Source of the DNA: Gammaproteobacteria bacterium
GTDB lineage: Bacteria > Pseudomonadota > Gammaproteobacteria > Pseudomonadales > Azotimanducaceae
Direction: 5' to 3'
NCBI GenBank assembly: GCA_002689445.1
Contig: NZGC01000059.1
Coordinates: 1 to 40,970, forward strand
Length of the DNA: 40,970 nt
In this document: positions 25,582 to 35,726 of the stretch, in pieces
Numbering within the stretch: position 1 is the stretch's first letter
How the letters are laid out: every line of letters begins with the position of its first letter
Translations under genes and position numbers: made by a program
The notes under the pieces: generated by a model
Told to the model about the DNA's origin: nothing
The model's database searches: none
Seen by the model: the letters and a program-made list of their open reading frames with translations, nothing else

Positions 25582-27122
25582 GCCGGCGGCTCCTCTGGAA
25601 ATCGCAGCAGTGTCTTATCAAGAAAAACATCGACCTTTGGGTTTTCCGAGACCGCCACTTCGAACACAATTGACCCATCAGCAAAATAGCCTTCAGCGCT
25701 GACTTCATCTTCAAGCAGTAACTGAGCGATCGCCGTCGCGCTAGCCCGAACTCTAATCTCGGACCGCTTCTGCTTAGCGGCTGATACCCAGCCAGCTAGC
25801 CAAGACCTGAAGCCTTCGGAAACCGCTGGCATCGCCGGAACCCCAGACAAGGTTGTTCTGGGCCAGTTGACCAATCCCAGCATCTCGAACTGCTTTCGCA
25901 GGCTGGGTGATGACTTAGGGAGCAAAACCTCGATTAATCCAAACGCCGAATATTCTGAGACACGAGCAGCCAGACCTTGCTCTTTAAAAGCATTGATCAG
26001 TGCCTCTCGAACCTCTTGTTTGCGGCAAGGATCCTCCAATCGAACAAAATCGATAACAACCATTCCTGCGAGACACCGACGACGGAGGGCCAACGGAATC
26101 ATTTTTGCTGCCTCTAGGTTGGTTAAGACGCGTATCTGGCCCAAGCCGAACTCCTGCTTGAAGGAAGCGGTGTTAACATCCACGGTCACCATCGCCTCCG
26201 TTTCAGCAATCACCAAATTACCGCCACTGGGTAGATCTACCGAAGGGTTCAGGCAGGCGGCAATCTGACGATCACATTCCGCCCAATGATTCATTCGTTT
26301 TGCCGAATCTACCATCACCACCTTGCTGCTCACTGCAGATTTTGACTCGAGCCATTCTGCTGCGATTCGTTGCAACTCAGGCGAATCTACCTTTATCTGG
26401 CTGCCCGACGCAGGCACCCAAGTCTCAAGCCACATTGCTGGTGTAGGCCCGTATCCTTGCACCAATCCCAATTTCTGTTGACTGAGTTGGTCAACCACAC
26501 ATTGCCAGCTTTGATGCAAACGCCTTAAGTCAGCTCGAAGGAATGCGGGCGAAACATCGAGTGCCGCGCTCCTTAACACCACGCCTCCCTTCAAATCGAT
26601 CCCTGCTAGGTCCTGCGTGAACCTACTCATGTTCGTCTTTGAGAGCAGCCGGCTCGACCCAGATAGGCCCTGTCCGCCGGGTAAATACACTTGATACGGT
26701 GACAAAAACTGCAACCGTCGGCTCAACTTTGGTCCTTTTTCGTCCTCGGCGGATCTGACGACTTGCACGAGCAATTTCTGTCCCACTTGCAGTTTGACCG
26801 GCCTAGTCGAGGGTAACCTATGCTCTTTGAGGTTTTGATCAAACATCGCTTGATGCCGTGTCTCTCGAAGTGGCAAGAATCCCTTTTTCGGTAATCCGAT
26901 ATCCACGAAAACACAGTCCAAATCAGGCATGACTCGCGTGACGGTACCCCAAAAAATATCGTCCGGCTTATCCCCCTCAAGCCTTGAGGTCACTGCAAAG
27001 TCTACGCAGCCCCCTGGCCCCATAGCAGCACCCCAAAATGCCATCGACGTCTGACCCATTAGGATTTCAGAGATCAAAAGGGTTGCCCCCCAAACGAAGA
27101 CAGGCATAAACGCATTGAGCAC
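25578..27122 (-). CDS. rng: ribonuclease G, divergent (lacks zinc-link cysteines)
   Basis: RNase E/G family endonuclease acting on 16S rRNA precursors and mRNAs with 5'-monophosphate ends. An S1-like domain (WGTVTRVMPDLDCVFVDIGL) is followed by the 5'-sensor segment GGVVLRSAA. The catalytic domain holds the metal-binding aspartates in VTVDVNTASF and MVVIDFVRLED. The product is 514 residues. Two differences from standard RNase G: no CPxCxGxG zinc-link motif is found, and the sequence diverges overall. Starts are GTG 27122 or ATG 27107. Context (mreBCD-maf-rng-yhdP) is canonical. Confidence 0.88.
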   Translation of the reverse strand: MLNAFMPVFVWGATLLISEILMGQTSMAFWGAAMGPGGCVDFAVTSRLEGDKPDDIFWGTVTRVMPDLDCVFVDIGLPKKGFLPLRETRHQAMFDQNLKEHRLPSTRPVKLQVGQKLLVQVVRSAEDEKGPKLSRRLQFLSPYQVYLPGGQGLSGSSRLLSKTNMSRFTQDLAGIDLKGGVVLRSAALDVSPAFLRADLRRLHQSWQCVVDQLSQQKLGLVQGYGPTPAMWLETWVPASGSQIKVDSPELQRIAAEWLESKSAVSSKVVMVDSAKRMNHWAECDRQIAACLNPSVDLPSGGNLVIAETEAMVTVDVNTASFKQEFGLGQIRVLTNLEAAKMIPLALRRRCLAGMVVIDFVRLEDPCRKQEVREALINAFKEQGLAARVSEYSAFGLIEVLLPKSSPSLRKQFEMLGLVNWPRTTLSGVPAMPAVSEGFRSWLAGWVSAAKQKRSEIRVRASATAIAQLLLEDEVSAEGYFADGSIVFEVAVSENPKVDVFLDKTLLRFPEEPPA

Positions 27123-27140
27123 TCGAATCAGGTGTTGCCA

Positions 27141-27704
27141 TCAAAACAAGTCCACGCCCATTTGCTCTAACATTGCCGCGGTTTCAAACAAAGGTAGCCC
27201 CATGACATTGCTATAACTGCCAGTCAAATGCTCAACAAAACTTGAACCTAGGCCTTGGATCGCATACCCCCCAGCTTTATCTACCGGCTCCCCTGTTGCC
27301 CAATACCGCTCAGCAACTGTCTGATCAAACGACTTAAACGCGACGGTTGAGATGACCACCTGTGATAGCCGCCGGTCATCCCCGCTTACCGTGACACCGG
27401 TCATCACCTCATGCACCTTCCCCGACAGTTGCATCAACATTGCCACTCCATCGCTGGCATCCACCGGCTTCTCGAGCACTGTATTGTCAACAACCACAGT
27501 GGTATCGGCAGCAATAACCACTGCGTTTGATCCTGCCTGATGCTCGGCTTTTTCCTGAGACAATCGATGCACATAGTCTGCGGGTTCTTCATTGCTTGCT
27601 CTACGCTCTTCGATATTTGAAGGCCGTATCAAGAATTTGAGTCCAATTTGCCGCAAGAGTTCCGCTCGTCGTGGCGAGGCAGAAGCCAATACAATATTTG
27701 TCAT
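27141..27704 (-). CDS. maf: Maf family nucleoside triphosphate pyrophosphatase (YhdE type)
   Basis: House-cleaning nucleotide pyrophosphatase; the YhdE subgroup hydrolyses dTTP/UTP and related modified nucleotides. The N-terminal VLASASPRRAELLRQIG is the family fingerprint. AADTTVVVDN provides the acidic metal site, and GYAIQGLGSSFVEHLTGSYSNVMGLP is the conserved C-terminal block. Length is 187 residues. The ATG has AGGAG upstream. It stands between mreD and rng, as in E. coli and Pseudomonas. Confidence 0.95.
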   Translation of the reverse strand: MTNIVLASASPRRAELLRQIGLKFLIRPSNIEERRASNEEPADYVHRLSQEKAEHQAGSNAVVIAADTTVVVDNTVLEKPVDASDGVAMLMQLSGKVHEVMTGVTVSGDDRRLSQVVISTVAFKSFDQTVAERYWATGEPVDKAGGYAIQGLGSSFVEHLTGSYSNVMGLPLFETAAMLEQMGVDLF

Positions 27705-27790
27705 TCACGACTCCTGGGAAGCTATTGGGCGCCATGAAGCTTATCGTATGTGGGCAAATAAACTAAGCCTACTGACCGCCATGAGAGAGG

Positions 27791-28285
27791 TTAAACATAC
27801 CGCCTGCGGTACGCTCTGAGCAGCAAGAAGACCCAAGGCCATACCAAGGCACTGGTCAAAGGCCTCAATAAGATCAACCAGCTTTGATCTCGATCATCGA
27901 GAACACCCACCATCACCAGTTGCAGCACGGTCAGCAATTCCAACGCGAAAAGAATGAGCAAGGCCTGCTGCCAAATTTCTAACATCCGCAACTGCTGGTA
28001 ACTACTGAGCACCAATGCTGCCAGTAGCACGTAATTCAACCCGTGGAACCCAAATGGTGCGCCAAAAACAATATCAGCGACTAACCCTATCCAAAAAGCG
28101 GCAACCACACCCATTTGTTCAGGCGTCGCTAGCAACCAATAGGCGAGAATCAGCCCAAGCCAATCAGGCCGTAAGTAATTCAATTCCGCAGGAACGCTCA
28201 TTGGCAGGGGAATTAATCCTAGAACGAGGCCTAAGACCACTGTGATCAAAATAAAGCCCAACCCTTGGAATCGCGCTTCAGCCAT
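27791..28285 (-). CDS. mreD: rod shape-determining protein MreD
   Basis: Polytopic inner-membrane component of the elongasome. ATG 28285 gives 164 residues, near the E. coli length of 162. The protein is made of about five hydrophobic helices, starting after MAEARFQG, with the family segment LRPDWLGLILAYWLL and FGFHGLNYVLLAAL. The open frame extends to 28342 with basic residues that do not fit. The start overlaps the mreC stop by 8 bases (ATGGCTGA). Confidence 0.92.
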   Translation of the reverse strand: MAEARFQGLGFILITVVLGLVLGLIPLPMSVPAELNYLRPDWLGLILAYWLLATPEQMGVVAAFWIGLVADIVFGAPFGFHGLNYVLLAALVLSSYQQLRMLEIWQQALLILFALELLTVLQLVMVGVLDDRDQSWLILLRPLTSALVWPWVFLLLRAYRRRYV

Positions 28286-29150
28286 CGATGTTCTCCTCAT
28301 CGAGGATCTCGCGAGCGAACGCTTGCGGCGCCTCGCGATCAAAAACCAAAAGCACGTAGTCCAGGGTTTGTAACCCCGAGAGCGGTTGTGCCATCACCGA
28401 TGCAAAAGCATCACCGGCAACCAATTCGTAACGAGCGACCCTCGCCACCGGATAGCCTTTTGGGAATCGCTGCCCCAGCCCTGAGGTCACCAGAACGTCG
28501 CCTTGCTGAATATCGAGCGATTCAGGCACATGGGGAAGACTGACCCTATCGAACCGACCGGTACCCTCTGCCACCAATTGAGCGAGGGTTCGCAGGCTGA
28601 TGACGGGCACCGCATGCCGCTGATCGGTAATGAGCAACACCTTGCTCAGACTGGTGGTGGTTTCAATGACCTGTCCTACTAACCCAGTAGAGTCAATGAC
28701 AACTTGTCCAATAAAACTCCCGTCGTCGGCCCCCTTGTCGATCATCACATAATGCCTAGCCGGGTCGGGACTGATACCCACCACCTCGGCAATCAACACG
28801 GATTCATCCAATTTCTCGGAGGAACTCAATAACTCTCTTAAACGTCGATTCTCTGAGGCAAGCGCTGACATTTTGAGCTGTCTAGCCTCGAGCACTTTTA
28901 TCTTCTGTTCCAGCGCAGCCAGTTGCCCTAAACGGTCCGAACGGTCTTGAGACAACACGCGCATGCCCTCTAGCAATCGCGAAGGCAATTCACTCAGCCA
29001 GAAGACAGGCTCGGTTAAAGTACCCGCAAACGCTCGAACAGGCTGCAAATAGGTATATCGGATATCGGTAAACAAGAGGACGAGGCAAACCATCGCCAGT
29101 ACGATGGATTGATTTCTAGCGTTCGCGCGTTGCAAAAACAACTGTTTCAT
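28278..29150 (-). CDS. mreC: rod shape-determining protein MreC
   Basis: Bitopic elongasome scaffold protein that activates the PBP2-RodA peptidoglycan synthase. It has a basic N-terminus, one membrane helix (SIVLAMVCLVLLFTDI), then a coiled coil at about residues 65-110 (QLAALEQKIKVLEARQLK). Two periplasmic beta-barrel domains follow, with GLVGQVIETTTSLSKVLLITD and GDVLVTSGLGQRFPKGYPVA. Length is 290 residues. It lies 34 bases behind mreB and is coupled to mreD. Confidence 0.95.
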   Translation of the reverse strand: MKQLFLQRANARNQSIVLAMVCLVLLFTDIRYTYLQPVRAFAGTLTEPVFWLSELPSRLLEGMRVLSQDRSDRLGQLAALEQKIKVLEARQLKMSALASENRRLRELLSSSEKLDESVLIAEVVGISPDPARHYVMIDKGADDGSFIGQVVIDSTGLVGQVIETTTSLSKVLLITDQRHAVPVISLRTLAQLVAEGTGRFDRVSLPHVPESLDIQQGDVLVTSGLGQRFPKGYPVARVARYELVAGDAFASVMAQPLSGLQTLDYVLLVFDREAPQAFAREILDEENIDG

Positions 29151-29184
29151 AAATACTCAACGCACTTTTATCTCACTGCCCGAA

Positions 29185-30541
<1,357 letters not shown>

Positions 30542-30835
30542 ATGCCCACACAAATTGACGAAAAAACGCTCTCGCAAATGTCCACCTTGGCGGCACTCCC
30601 GGTAGAGCCGAGCCAAGAACAGCAGACACTTGCGGCACTCAACGAGGTTCTTGATCTGGTTGCGATGCTTGAATCGGTTGATGTTGATGGCGTCTTACCG
30701 CTGGCACATCCACTGGAGCGTTATCAACAACTTTCCGCGGATGCCGTTACAGAACACGTTGATCGAGAAGCCCTCAGTCGCAATGCGCCGGATTTTGAAG
30801 CGGGACTTTATTTCGTCCCTAAGGTCATTGAATGA
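30542..30835 (+). CDS. gatC: Asp-tRNA(Asn)/Glu-tRNA(Gln) amidotransferase subunit C
   Basis: Small belt-like subunit that wraps around and stabilises GatA-GatB. The 97-residue protein has the helical N-terminal part ([24 protein letters not shown]) with downstream LPLAHPLE, and the C-terminal [17 protein letters not shown] motif that is typical of GatC. The start has only a short leader and no clear ribosome site. Its stop overlaps the gatA start in ATGA. Confidence 0.93.
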   Translation: MPTQIDEKTLSQMSTLAALPVEPSQEQQTLAALNEVLDLVAMLESVDVDGVLPLAHPLERYQQLSADAVTEHVDREALSRNAPDFEAGLYFVPKVIE

Positions 30836-32292
30836 ATTTACGATCTGCAACCATTGCAGAGCTCCGTGCCCATTTGGATCAACGTAAACTCTCTGCCGTA
30901 GAACTCACCGACTACTATTTTGAGCGAATCGATCGACATGAGCCGACGATTAATGCCTATGTCACACAACTGAGAGAGACTGCTCGTAGCGCTGCCGTGA
31001 AGGCTGACAAAATCATCGCAGCCGGCCAAGCGACCGCGTTAACAGGCATCCCCATTGCCGAAAAAGATTTGTTTTGTATTGAGGGTACGAAAACCACTTC
31101 CGGATCTAAGATGCTGGCTGATTTTGAGGCGCCGTATACCGCGACTGTCTCTGAAAAACTGGCCAACGCCGGTGCCGTTACCTTGGGTAAAACCAACATG
31201 GATGAATTCGCCATGGGATCATCTAACGAAAGCAGCTATTTCGGTCCGGTCAAGAACCCTTGGGATACCAGTCGTGTTCCTGGCGGCTCCTCAGGCGGAT
31301 CCGCAGCCGCGGTCGCTGCAGGCCTTTGTGTCGCAAGCACCGGGACGGATACTGGCGGCTCCATCCGACAACCTGCCGCCCTGTGCGGTCTCACTGGCCT
31401 CAAACCCACTTATGGCAGAGTTTCTCGGTGGGGGATGATCGCTTTTGCCTCCAGTTTGGACCAAGCAGGTCCAATGACCCGATCGGCGAAGGATGCCGCA
31501 ATCATGCTTGAGCACATGGCAGGTTTTGATCCTCGCGACTCTACCTGTCTCACAGAAGCCGTTCCTCGATACTCGCAACATCTCGATCAGCCCATCAAAG
31601 GCCTTCGAATTGGCGTTTGCGAGGCATTCTTTGAAACAGCCCTTGATGCAACGGTTGCGACCCAGATTCGTGAAGCACTTTCCATACTTGAATCACTGGG
31701 CGCCACTCTGATCGATGTTTCTCTGCCTCACATGACCGCCAGTTTGGGGGCTTATTATGTGATTGCTCCTGCAGAGTGTTCGGCCAACCTCGCTCGTTTC
31801 GATGGCATTCGCTATGGATATCGCTGCGAGGACCCGCAAAATTTGCAAGATCTCTATACTCGCTCTCGCGGTGAAGGCTTTGGACAAGAAGTCAAAAAAC
31901 GCATCTTGGTAGGTACCTTTGCGCTCAGCGCAGGCTATTACGATGCCTTCTATGGACGAGCACAAAAAGTCCGACGCCTCATCAAACAAGATTTCGTCGA
32001 GGCATTCAGCCAAGTCGATGTCATCGCAGGTCCAACCACGCCAACGCCTGCTTTTGGACTGGGAGAAAAAGCCAAAAACAGTGTCGATATGTATCTCCAA
32101 GACGTGTTCACCATCGCGGCAAGCCTTGCGGGTGTTCCAGCCATGAGCATTCCCGCAGGTCTCGTCTCAGGTTTACCGATTGGGCTGCAATTGATTGGCA
32201 ATTATCTCGACGAGGCCACGTTACTCAACGTTGCACATCAATTTCAGCAAACCACCGACTGGCACACACTCACTGCTCCGGAGGCCCCTTGA
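30832..32292 (+). CDS. gatA: Asp-tRNA(Asn)/Glu-tRNA(Gln) amidotransferase subunit A
   Basis: Glutaminase/amidase subunit that releases ammonia from glutamine for GatB. The amidase-signature catalytic triad is Lys78 (AEKDLF), cis-Ser153 ([10 protein letters not shown]) and Ser177 (TDTGGSIRQ). At 486 residues it is full length. With GatB and GatC it converts Glu-tRNAGln and/or Asp-tRNAAsn to the correct aminoacyl-tRNA. Which one matters depends on glnS and asnS elsewhere. It overlaps gatC and gatB by 4 bases each. Confidence 0.97.
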   Translation: MNLRSATIAELRAHLDQRKLSAVELTDYYFERIDRHEPTINAYVTQLRETARSAAVKADKIIAAGQATALTGIPIAEKDLFCIEGTKTTSGSKMLADFEAPYTATVSEKLANAGAVTLGKTNMDEFAMGSSNESSYFGPVKNPWDTSRVPGGSSGGSAAAVAAGLCVASTGTDTGGSIRQPAALCGLTGLKPTYGRVSRWGMIAFASSLDQAGPMTRSAKDAAIMLEHMAGFDPRDSTCLTEAVPRYSQHLDQPIKGLRIGVCEAFFETALDATVATQIREALSILESLGATLIDVSLPHMTASLGAYYVIAPAECSANLARFDGIRYGYRCEDPQNLQDLYTRSRGEGFGQEVKKRILVGTFALSAGYYDAFYGRAQKVRRLIKQDFVEAFSQVDVIAGPTTPTPAFGLGEKAKNSVDMYLQDVFTIAASLAGVPAMSIPAGLVSGLPIGLQLIGNYLDEATLLNVAHQFQQTTDWHTLTAPEAP

Positions 32293-33737
32293 ACATACCG
32301 ACCGGCTGGCAAGTCGATATCGGCCTTGAGATCCACGCCCAACTGAGCACCGAAGCTAAGATATTCTCCGGTGCCAGCACAACTTTTGGTAATGCTCCCA
32401 ATAGCCAAGCCTGCGCCATAGACCTTGGCATGCCAGGGGTTTTGCCGAAAGTCAACGCAGCCGCCTACGAAAAAGCGGTGAGGTTCGGCCTTGGGGTATC
32501 CGGGACCATCAACCGTGAATCCCGGTTCGACCGCAAAAACTATTTTTATCCCGACTTGCCGAAGGGGTACCAAATCACTCAAATGGATTTACCCATTGTT
32601 GTGGGTGGGCACGTGACCATTTCCAATGAGGACGGCACTCAAAAAGTCATCCATATTACCCGCGCCCACCTCGAAGAAGACGCCGGAAAATCGATTCATG
32701 ATTTCAAGCCTACCCAAACTGGGGTCGATTTAAATCGAGCTGGGACCCCGTTGTTAGAGATCGTCTCAGAGCCCGATTTGAAAAATGCTTCAGAGGCGGT
32801 TGCTTATGCAAAGGCGATTCATCACCTGCTCACCTATCTCGATGTCTGTGATGGCAATATGGCCGAAGGCTCCTTGCGTTTTGACGCCAACATATCCGTC
32901 CGGCGTGTCGATGCTGAAGCCTTGGGCGTGCGGTCAGAAATCAAAAACTTAAACTCCTTTCGTTTCTTAGAACAAGCCATTCACTACGAAATCGAGCGCC
33001 AAATTGATACGCTCTCGGCCGGCGGGGTCCTCGCTCAGGACACCCGACTCTTCGATCCTGAAAAACTCGAAACCCGGGCGATGCGTTCGAAGGAAACCGC
33101 TACAGATTATCGGTATTTTCCTGAACCAGACCTGCTGCCCGTTAAAATTGATGAAAGCTTCATCGACCGCATCAAAGCCAGTATGCCCGAGCTATCGGGC
33201 ACTCGGGCATCCCGTTTTGAGACAAGTCTGGGACTACCCACCGCAGACGCTCAACTGTTGGCGGGCGATCGATCCCTGGGGGATTATTTCGAACAATTGG
33301 CCACCTTGTCAGGCCAACCTCGACTGGCGGCAAATTGGGTCAAAGGCGATATTCTAAGCCGACTCCGAGAGCAAGATCTCAATATTAGCGAGTGCCCAGT
33401 ATCTCCTGAGGCTATGGCCGAGCTACTTGGCTTGACCGTTGAAAACGTTGTGTCTGGTAAGACAGCGAAAGCGGTATTCGCCGCTTTATGGGAAGGCGAC
33501 GCCATCTCGGCCTCGACCTACGTGAAAGAACATGGACTTGAACAGGTTTCTGATACAAGTGCCATTGAACCCCTGGTGACAGAATTGCTCCGTGAGCACC
33601 CGAAACAAGCGGATGATCTTAAAGCGGGCAAGAGCAAACTGATGGGTTTTTTCGTGGGCAAAGTCATGCAAGCCACGAGCGGGACGGCCAATCCTCAACA
33701 AGTTAACGAAATATTACGTGCCAAACTCGGCCTATAA
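32289..33737 (+). CDS. gatB: Asp-tRNA(Asn)/Glu-tRNA(Gln) amidotransferase subunit B
   Basis: Subunit that binds the mischarged tRNA, activates its carboxylate with ATP and transfers the ammonia. Motifs are [38 protein letters not shown] and [11 protein letters not shown], with the YqeY-like helical tail at the C-terminus ([19 protein letters not shown]). Length is 482 residues. The start is TTG 32289, inside the gatA stop (TTGA overlap); no closer ATG exists, so coupled re-initiation is likely. Confidence 0.96.
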   Translation: MNIPTGWQVDIGLEIHAQLSTEAKIFSGASTTFGNAPNSQACAIDLGMPGVLPKVNAAAYEKAVRFGLGVSGTINRESRFDRKNYFYPDLPKGYQITQMDLPIVVGGHVTISNEDGTQKVIHITRAHLEEDAGKSIHDFKPTQTGVDLNRAGTPLLEIVSEPDLKNASEAVAYAKAIHHLLTYLDVCDGNMAEGSLRFDANISVRRVDAEALGVRSEIKNLNSFRFLEQAIHYEIERQIDTLSAGGVLAQDTRLFDPEKLETRAMRSKETATDYRYFPEPDLLPVKIDESFIDRIKASMPELSGTRASRFETSLGLPTADAQLLAGDRSLGDYFEQLATLSGQPRLAANWVKGDILSRLREQDLNISECPVSPEAMAELLGLTVENVVSGKTAKAVFAALWEGDAISASTYVKEHGLEQVSDTSAIEPLVTELLREHPKQADDLKAGKSKLMGFFVGKVMQATSGTANPQQVNEILRAKLGL

Positions 33738-33863
33738 ATTTGTGGCTCGATTAATACTCAACCGACGTTTATCTTAGCCAAACCCTTAAGCGCACGATAG
33801 CCAGAGGTTTGAGATACCCGATAACATTCGGTCCAAACCCTCTTCAGGAAAGCATTGCCCGAT

Positions 33864-34607
33864 CTATTCGCCGCCGTCTTGGAACTGCTGGAGAAAGGTT
33901 GCGATCCTAGCTGCGTTTACACCCAAATCTGACTGCCCCACCCTTGACACCGATCGGACATCAACAAGCGTCTGCTCACCCTCTGATCGTATTCTAACGG
34001 CAACATCATCTTTAAACTCAAACCAATAGGTCGTTGCGGTCGCTTCGACAAGACCGGCATCAGCATTCACCTGGATAATTTCAAGCCCCATGTTTCGCAA
34101 CACGGACTCGGTGCGCTCAACGCTCTCGGTTAGCGTCCGACTCGTCAGTAACGTCGTTAGGTTTGGGTAAGCCGCATCTTGTAACTCCCCCGTCTCCTCG
34201 GCAGAAAGATTGTTAGCGGCATAAACCAAGTCATTAGCGGCGTGCACTCGTCGCTTTTTAATCTCATCAAATTCAGGCGGATCCATAGGATTGGTTGTAA
34301 TATCGTGAATGGCAGGCACTTCACCGGCCTGCTGTAGTTGTGGCAGCACAAAAACCACCGGTACTAAAGCCATCAGCGCGGCAACCAGCAAAGGCCCCCG
34401 GTCGATCGACTGCCGCTTCAATAAACCGTACAAAGCGAGACCAACCACCGCCACGAGGGTCAGCAAACCACCAGCAAAAGCCATCGTAAATCCACCCAGC
34501 GCCGTCATCACATCAAAGAGACCTGAACGGTAACCTAAAGGGCTGCCCAGCAAGATGAGCAGTTGACAGACCATGAAAATTACTACGACTTTGCTACTTG
34601 TTTTCAT
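33864..34607 (-). CDS. DUF1499 family membrane protein
   Basis: The N-terminal half has three predicted hydrophobic segments (about residues 6-25, 32-58 and 72-90). The C-terminal half is the DUF1499 domain, recognised by VPAIHDITTNPMDPPEF, TATTYWFEFKDDVAVRI and VDVRSVSRVGQSDLGVNA. The function of DUF1499 is unknown. ATG 34607 (247 residues) has AAGGTGA at good spacing; GTG 34616 is the upstream alternative. It is the last gene of the run amidohydrolase - M15 peptidase - DUF1499 on the minus strand, 114 bases after the peptidase. Confidence 0.8.
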   Translation of the reverse strand: MKTSSKVVVIFMVCQLLILLGSPLGYRSGLFDVMTALGGFTMAFAGGLLTLVAVVGLALYGLLKRQSIDRGPLLVAALMALVPVVFVLPQLQQAGEVPAIHDITTNPMDPPEFDEIKKRRVHAANDLVYAANNLSAEETGELQDAAYPNLTTLLTSRTLTESVERTESVLRNMGLEIIQVNADAGLVEATATTYWFEFKDDVAVRIRSEGEQTLVDVRSVSRVGQSDLGVNAARIATFLQQFQDGGE

Positions 34608-34721
34608 TGCGTTCACCTTTGTTCGTGTAGATCAGTAACGATCGCCCTATTCCTTTAATTAACCGTTCGACACACAGATTGATGTCGAACTCGAACTCCT
34701 GAGCCAGTCGCCTTGCGCCTC

Positions 34722-35681
34722 TTAGCCGGGCGCTACTTTAACATGCCAGGGCTCATATCGGACGCCTAAGCGATTATTATCTGGATACCTTAATTCAACA
34801 TAATTCAGGGTTTGCATTCTGCGAAACACTTGGGAGTATACGAAGGCGTGGGTAAAATTCTCAGCACCTAAACGCCGCGATCCCACATCAAAATCACCCA
34901 CCCCATGAAACGAATATCCGGGCGGAGCCAAACTTCGCGAGACGAGTGAAACATTTGCCTGCTGAGCCATTAACTTGTCCAAAAACAATCGACTTTGCTT
35001 AGGAAGGCCTCTAGCGCCTGAGGTTAAGATTAGGTCCTCACCAATATCGCTTCGCATCCGGTCCCATAAAGGCTTAGCCCGATGCGTGAATAGATATTGA
35101 CCAAAACGCTTTTCATAATGCATCTCGGAAGCCCTAAATCCCTCCAGGAAGTCGGTGGTGACCCGGGGGCCTCTAAACCCAAAACTTGCCGCATCTTCAA
35201 AAAACAGCCACTGCAGCAAGCCAATTTCGTCGATCCCAAAGCCGCCGATCTTGGGAATGTTAGCGGCTTCTTTGAACAATTGACCAAACCCAACAATGTT
35301 GAAAAAACCGTGGCCAAAGTACACCTCAGCCCGATGCAAACGGGCCAAGGTGCTGGGCAGCGCGCGTCGAAATCTCCTATTCAGAAAAACGTCGCCGGCG
35401 GCAGGGCGATCCGGAGCCCCCATTTTTGCGTGGTCAACACGCATTTGTTTGATATCGGCTTCCGACCAACCGAATTCAGCCAGATACTCATCTTGGTTTG
35501 GAGCTAAAAGTCGGGCTGAAGTGCCTGGTATTTTTTGAGGTCGATCATGCTGGCGGCTGGAAACCTCCAGACCTAAAGGGCCCGATTTCAGACGACCTGA
35601 TCGATGCAGGCCGCAGATGACCGTTGCGGCTCCTGCCCCTAGCAACAGCCACTTTCCTACTTGCCGCCTTGATCGATTCAC
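34722..35681 (-). CDS. Tat-exported M15/VanY-type metallopeptidase with unassigned N-terminal region
   Basis: The C-terminal part is a zinc D,D- or L,D-peptidase of the M15 (VanY) family: SFHGVGDFD supplies His259 and Asp265, and YEPWHVK supplies Glu310 and His313. A conserved NYVELRYPDNNRLG lies between them. Family members trim peptidoglycan stem peptides. The N-terminus has a Tat-like motif SRRQVGKWL followed by a hydrophobic stretch, so export is probable, unusual for this family. Residues about 60-215 (including AEVYFGHGFFNIVGFGQLF) match no domain I recognise. The start is GTG 35681. It sits 45 bases after the amidohydrolase. Confidence 0.82.
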   Translation of the reverse strand: MNRSRRQVGKWLLLGAGAATVICGLHRSGRLKSGPLGLEVSSRQHDRPQKIPGTSARLLAPNQDEYLAEFGWSEADIKQMRVDHAKMGAPDRPAAGDVFLNRRFRRALPSTLARLHRAEVYFGHGFFNIVGFGQLFKEAANIPKIGGFGIDEIGLLQWLFFEDAASFGFRGPRVTTDFLEGFRASEMHYEKRFGQYLFTHRAKPLWDRMRSDIGEDLILTSGARGLPKQSRLFLDKLMAQQANVSLVSRSLAPPGYSFHGVGDFDVGSRRLGAENFTHAFVYSQVFRRMQTLNYVELRYPDNNRLGVRYEPWHVKVAPG

Positions 35682-35726
35682 AATGACTGACCTAATGAGC
35701 TGGCTGCGCCTAAACCGAGCCCACCG

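Noticed and set aside
25867-26268. 133-codon plus-strand frame
   Set aside because: It is antisense within the catalytic region of rng and shows no protein features.
27108-27141. ATG at 27141 as rng start, implying a frameshift
   Set aside because: This ATG overlaps the maf stop attractively, but its frame soon meets stops and gives no RNase G sequence. The in-frame GTG 27122 or ATG 27107 gives the expected N-terminal strand.
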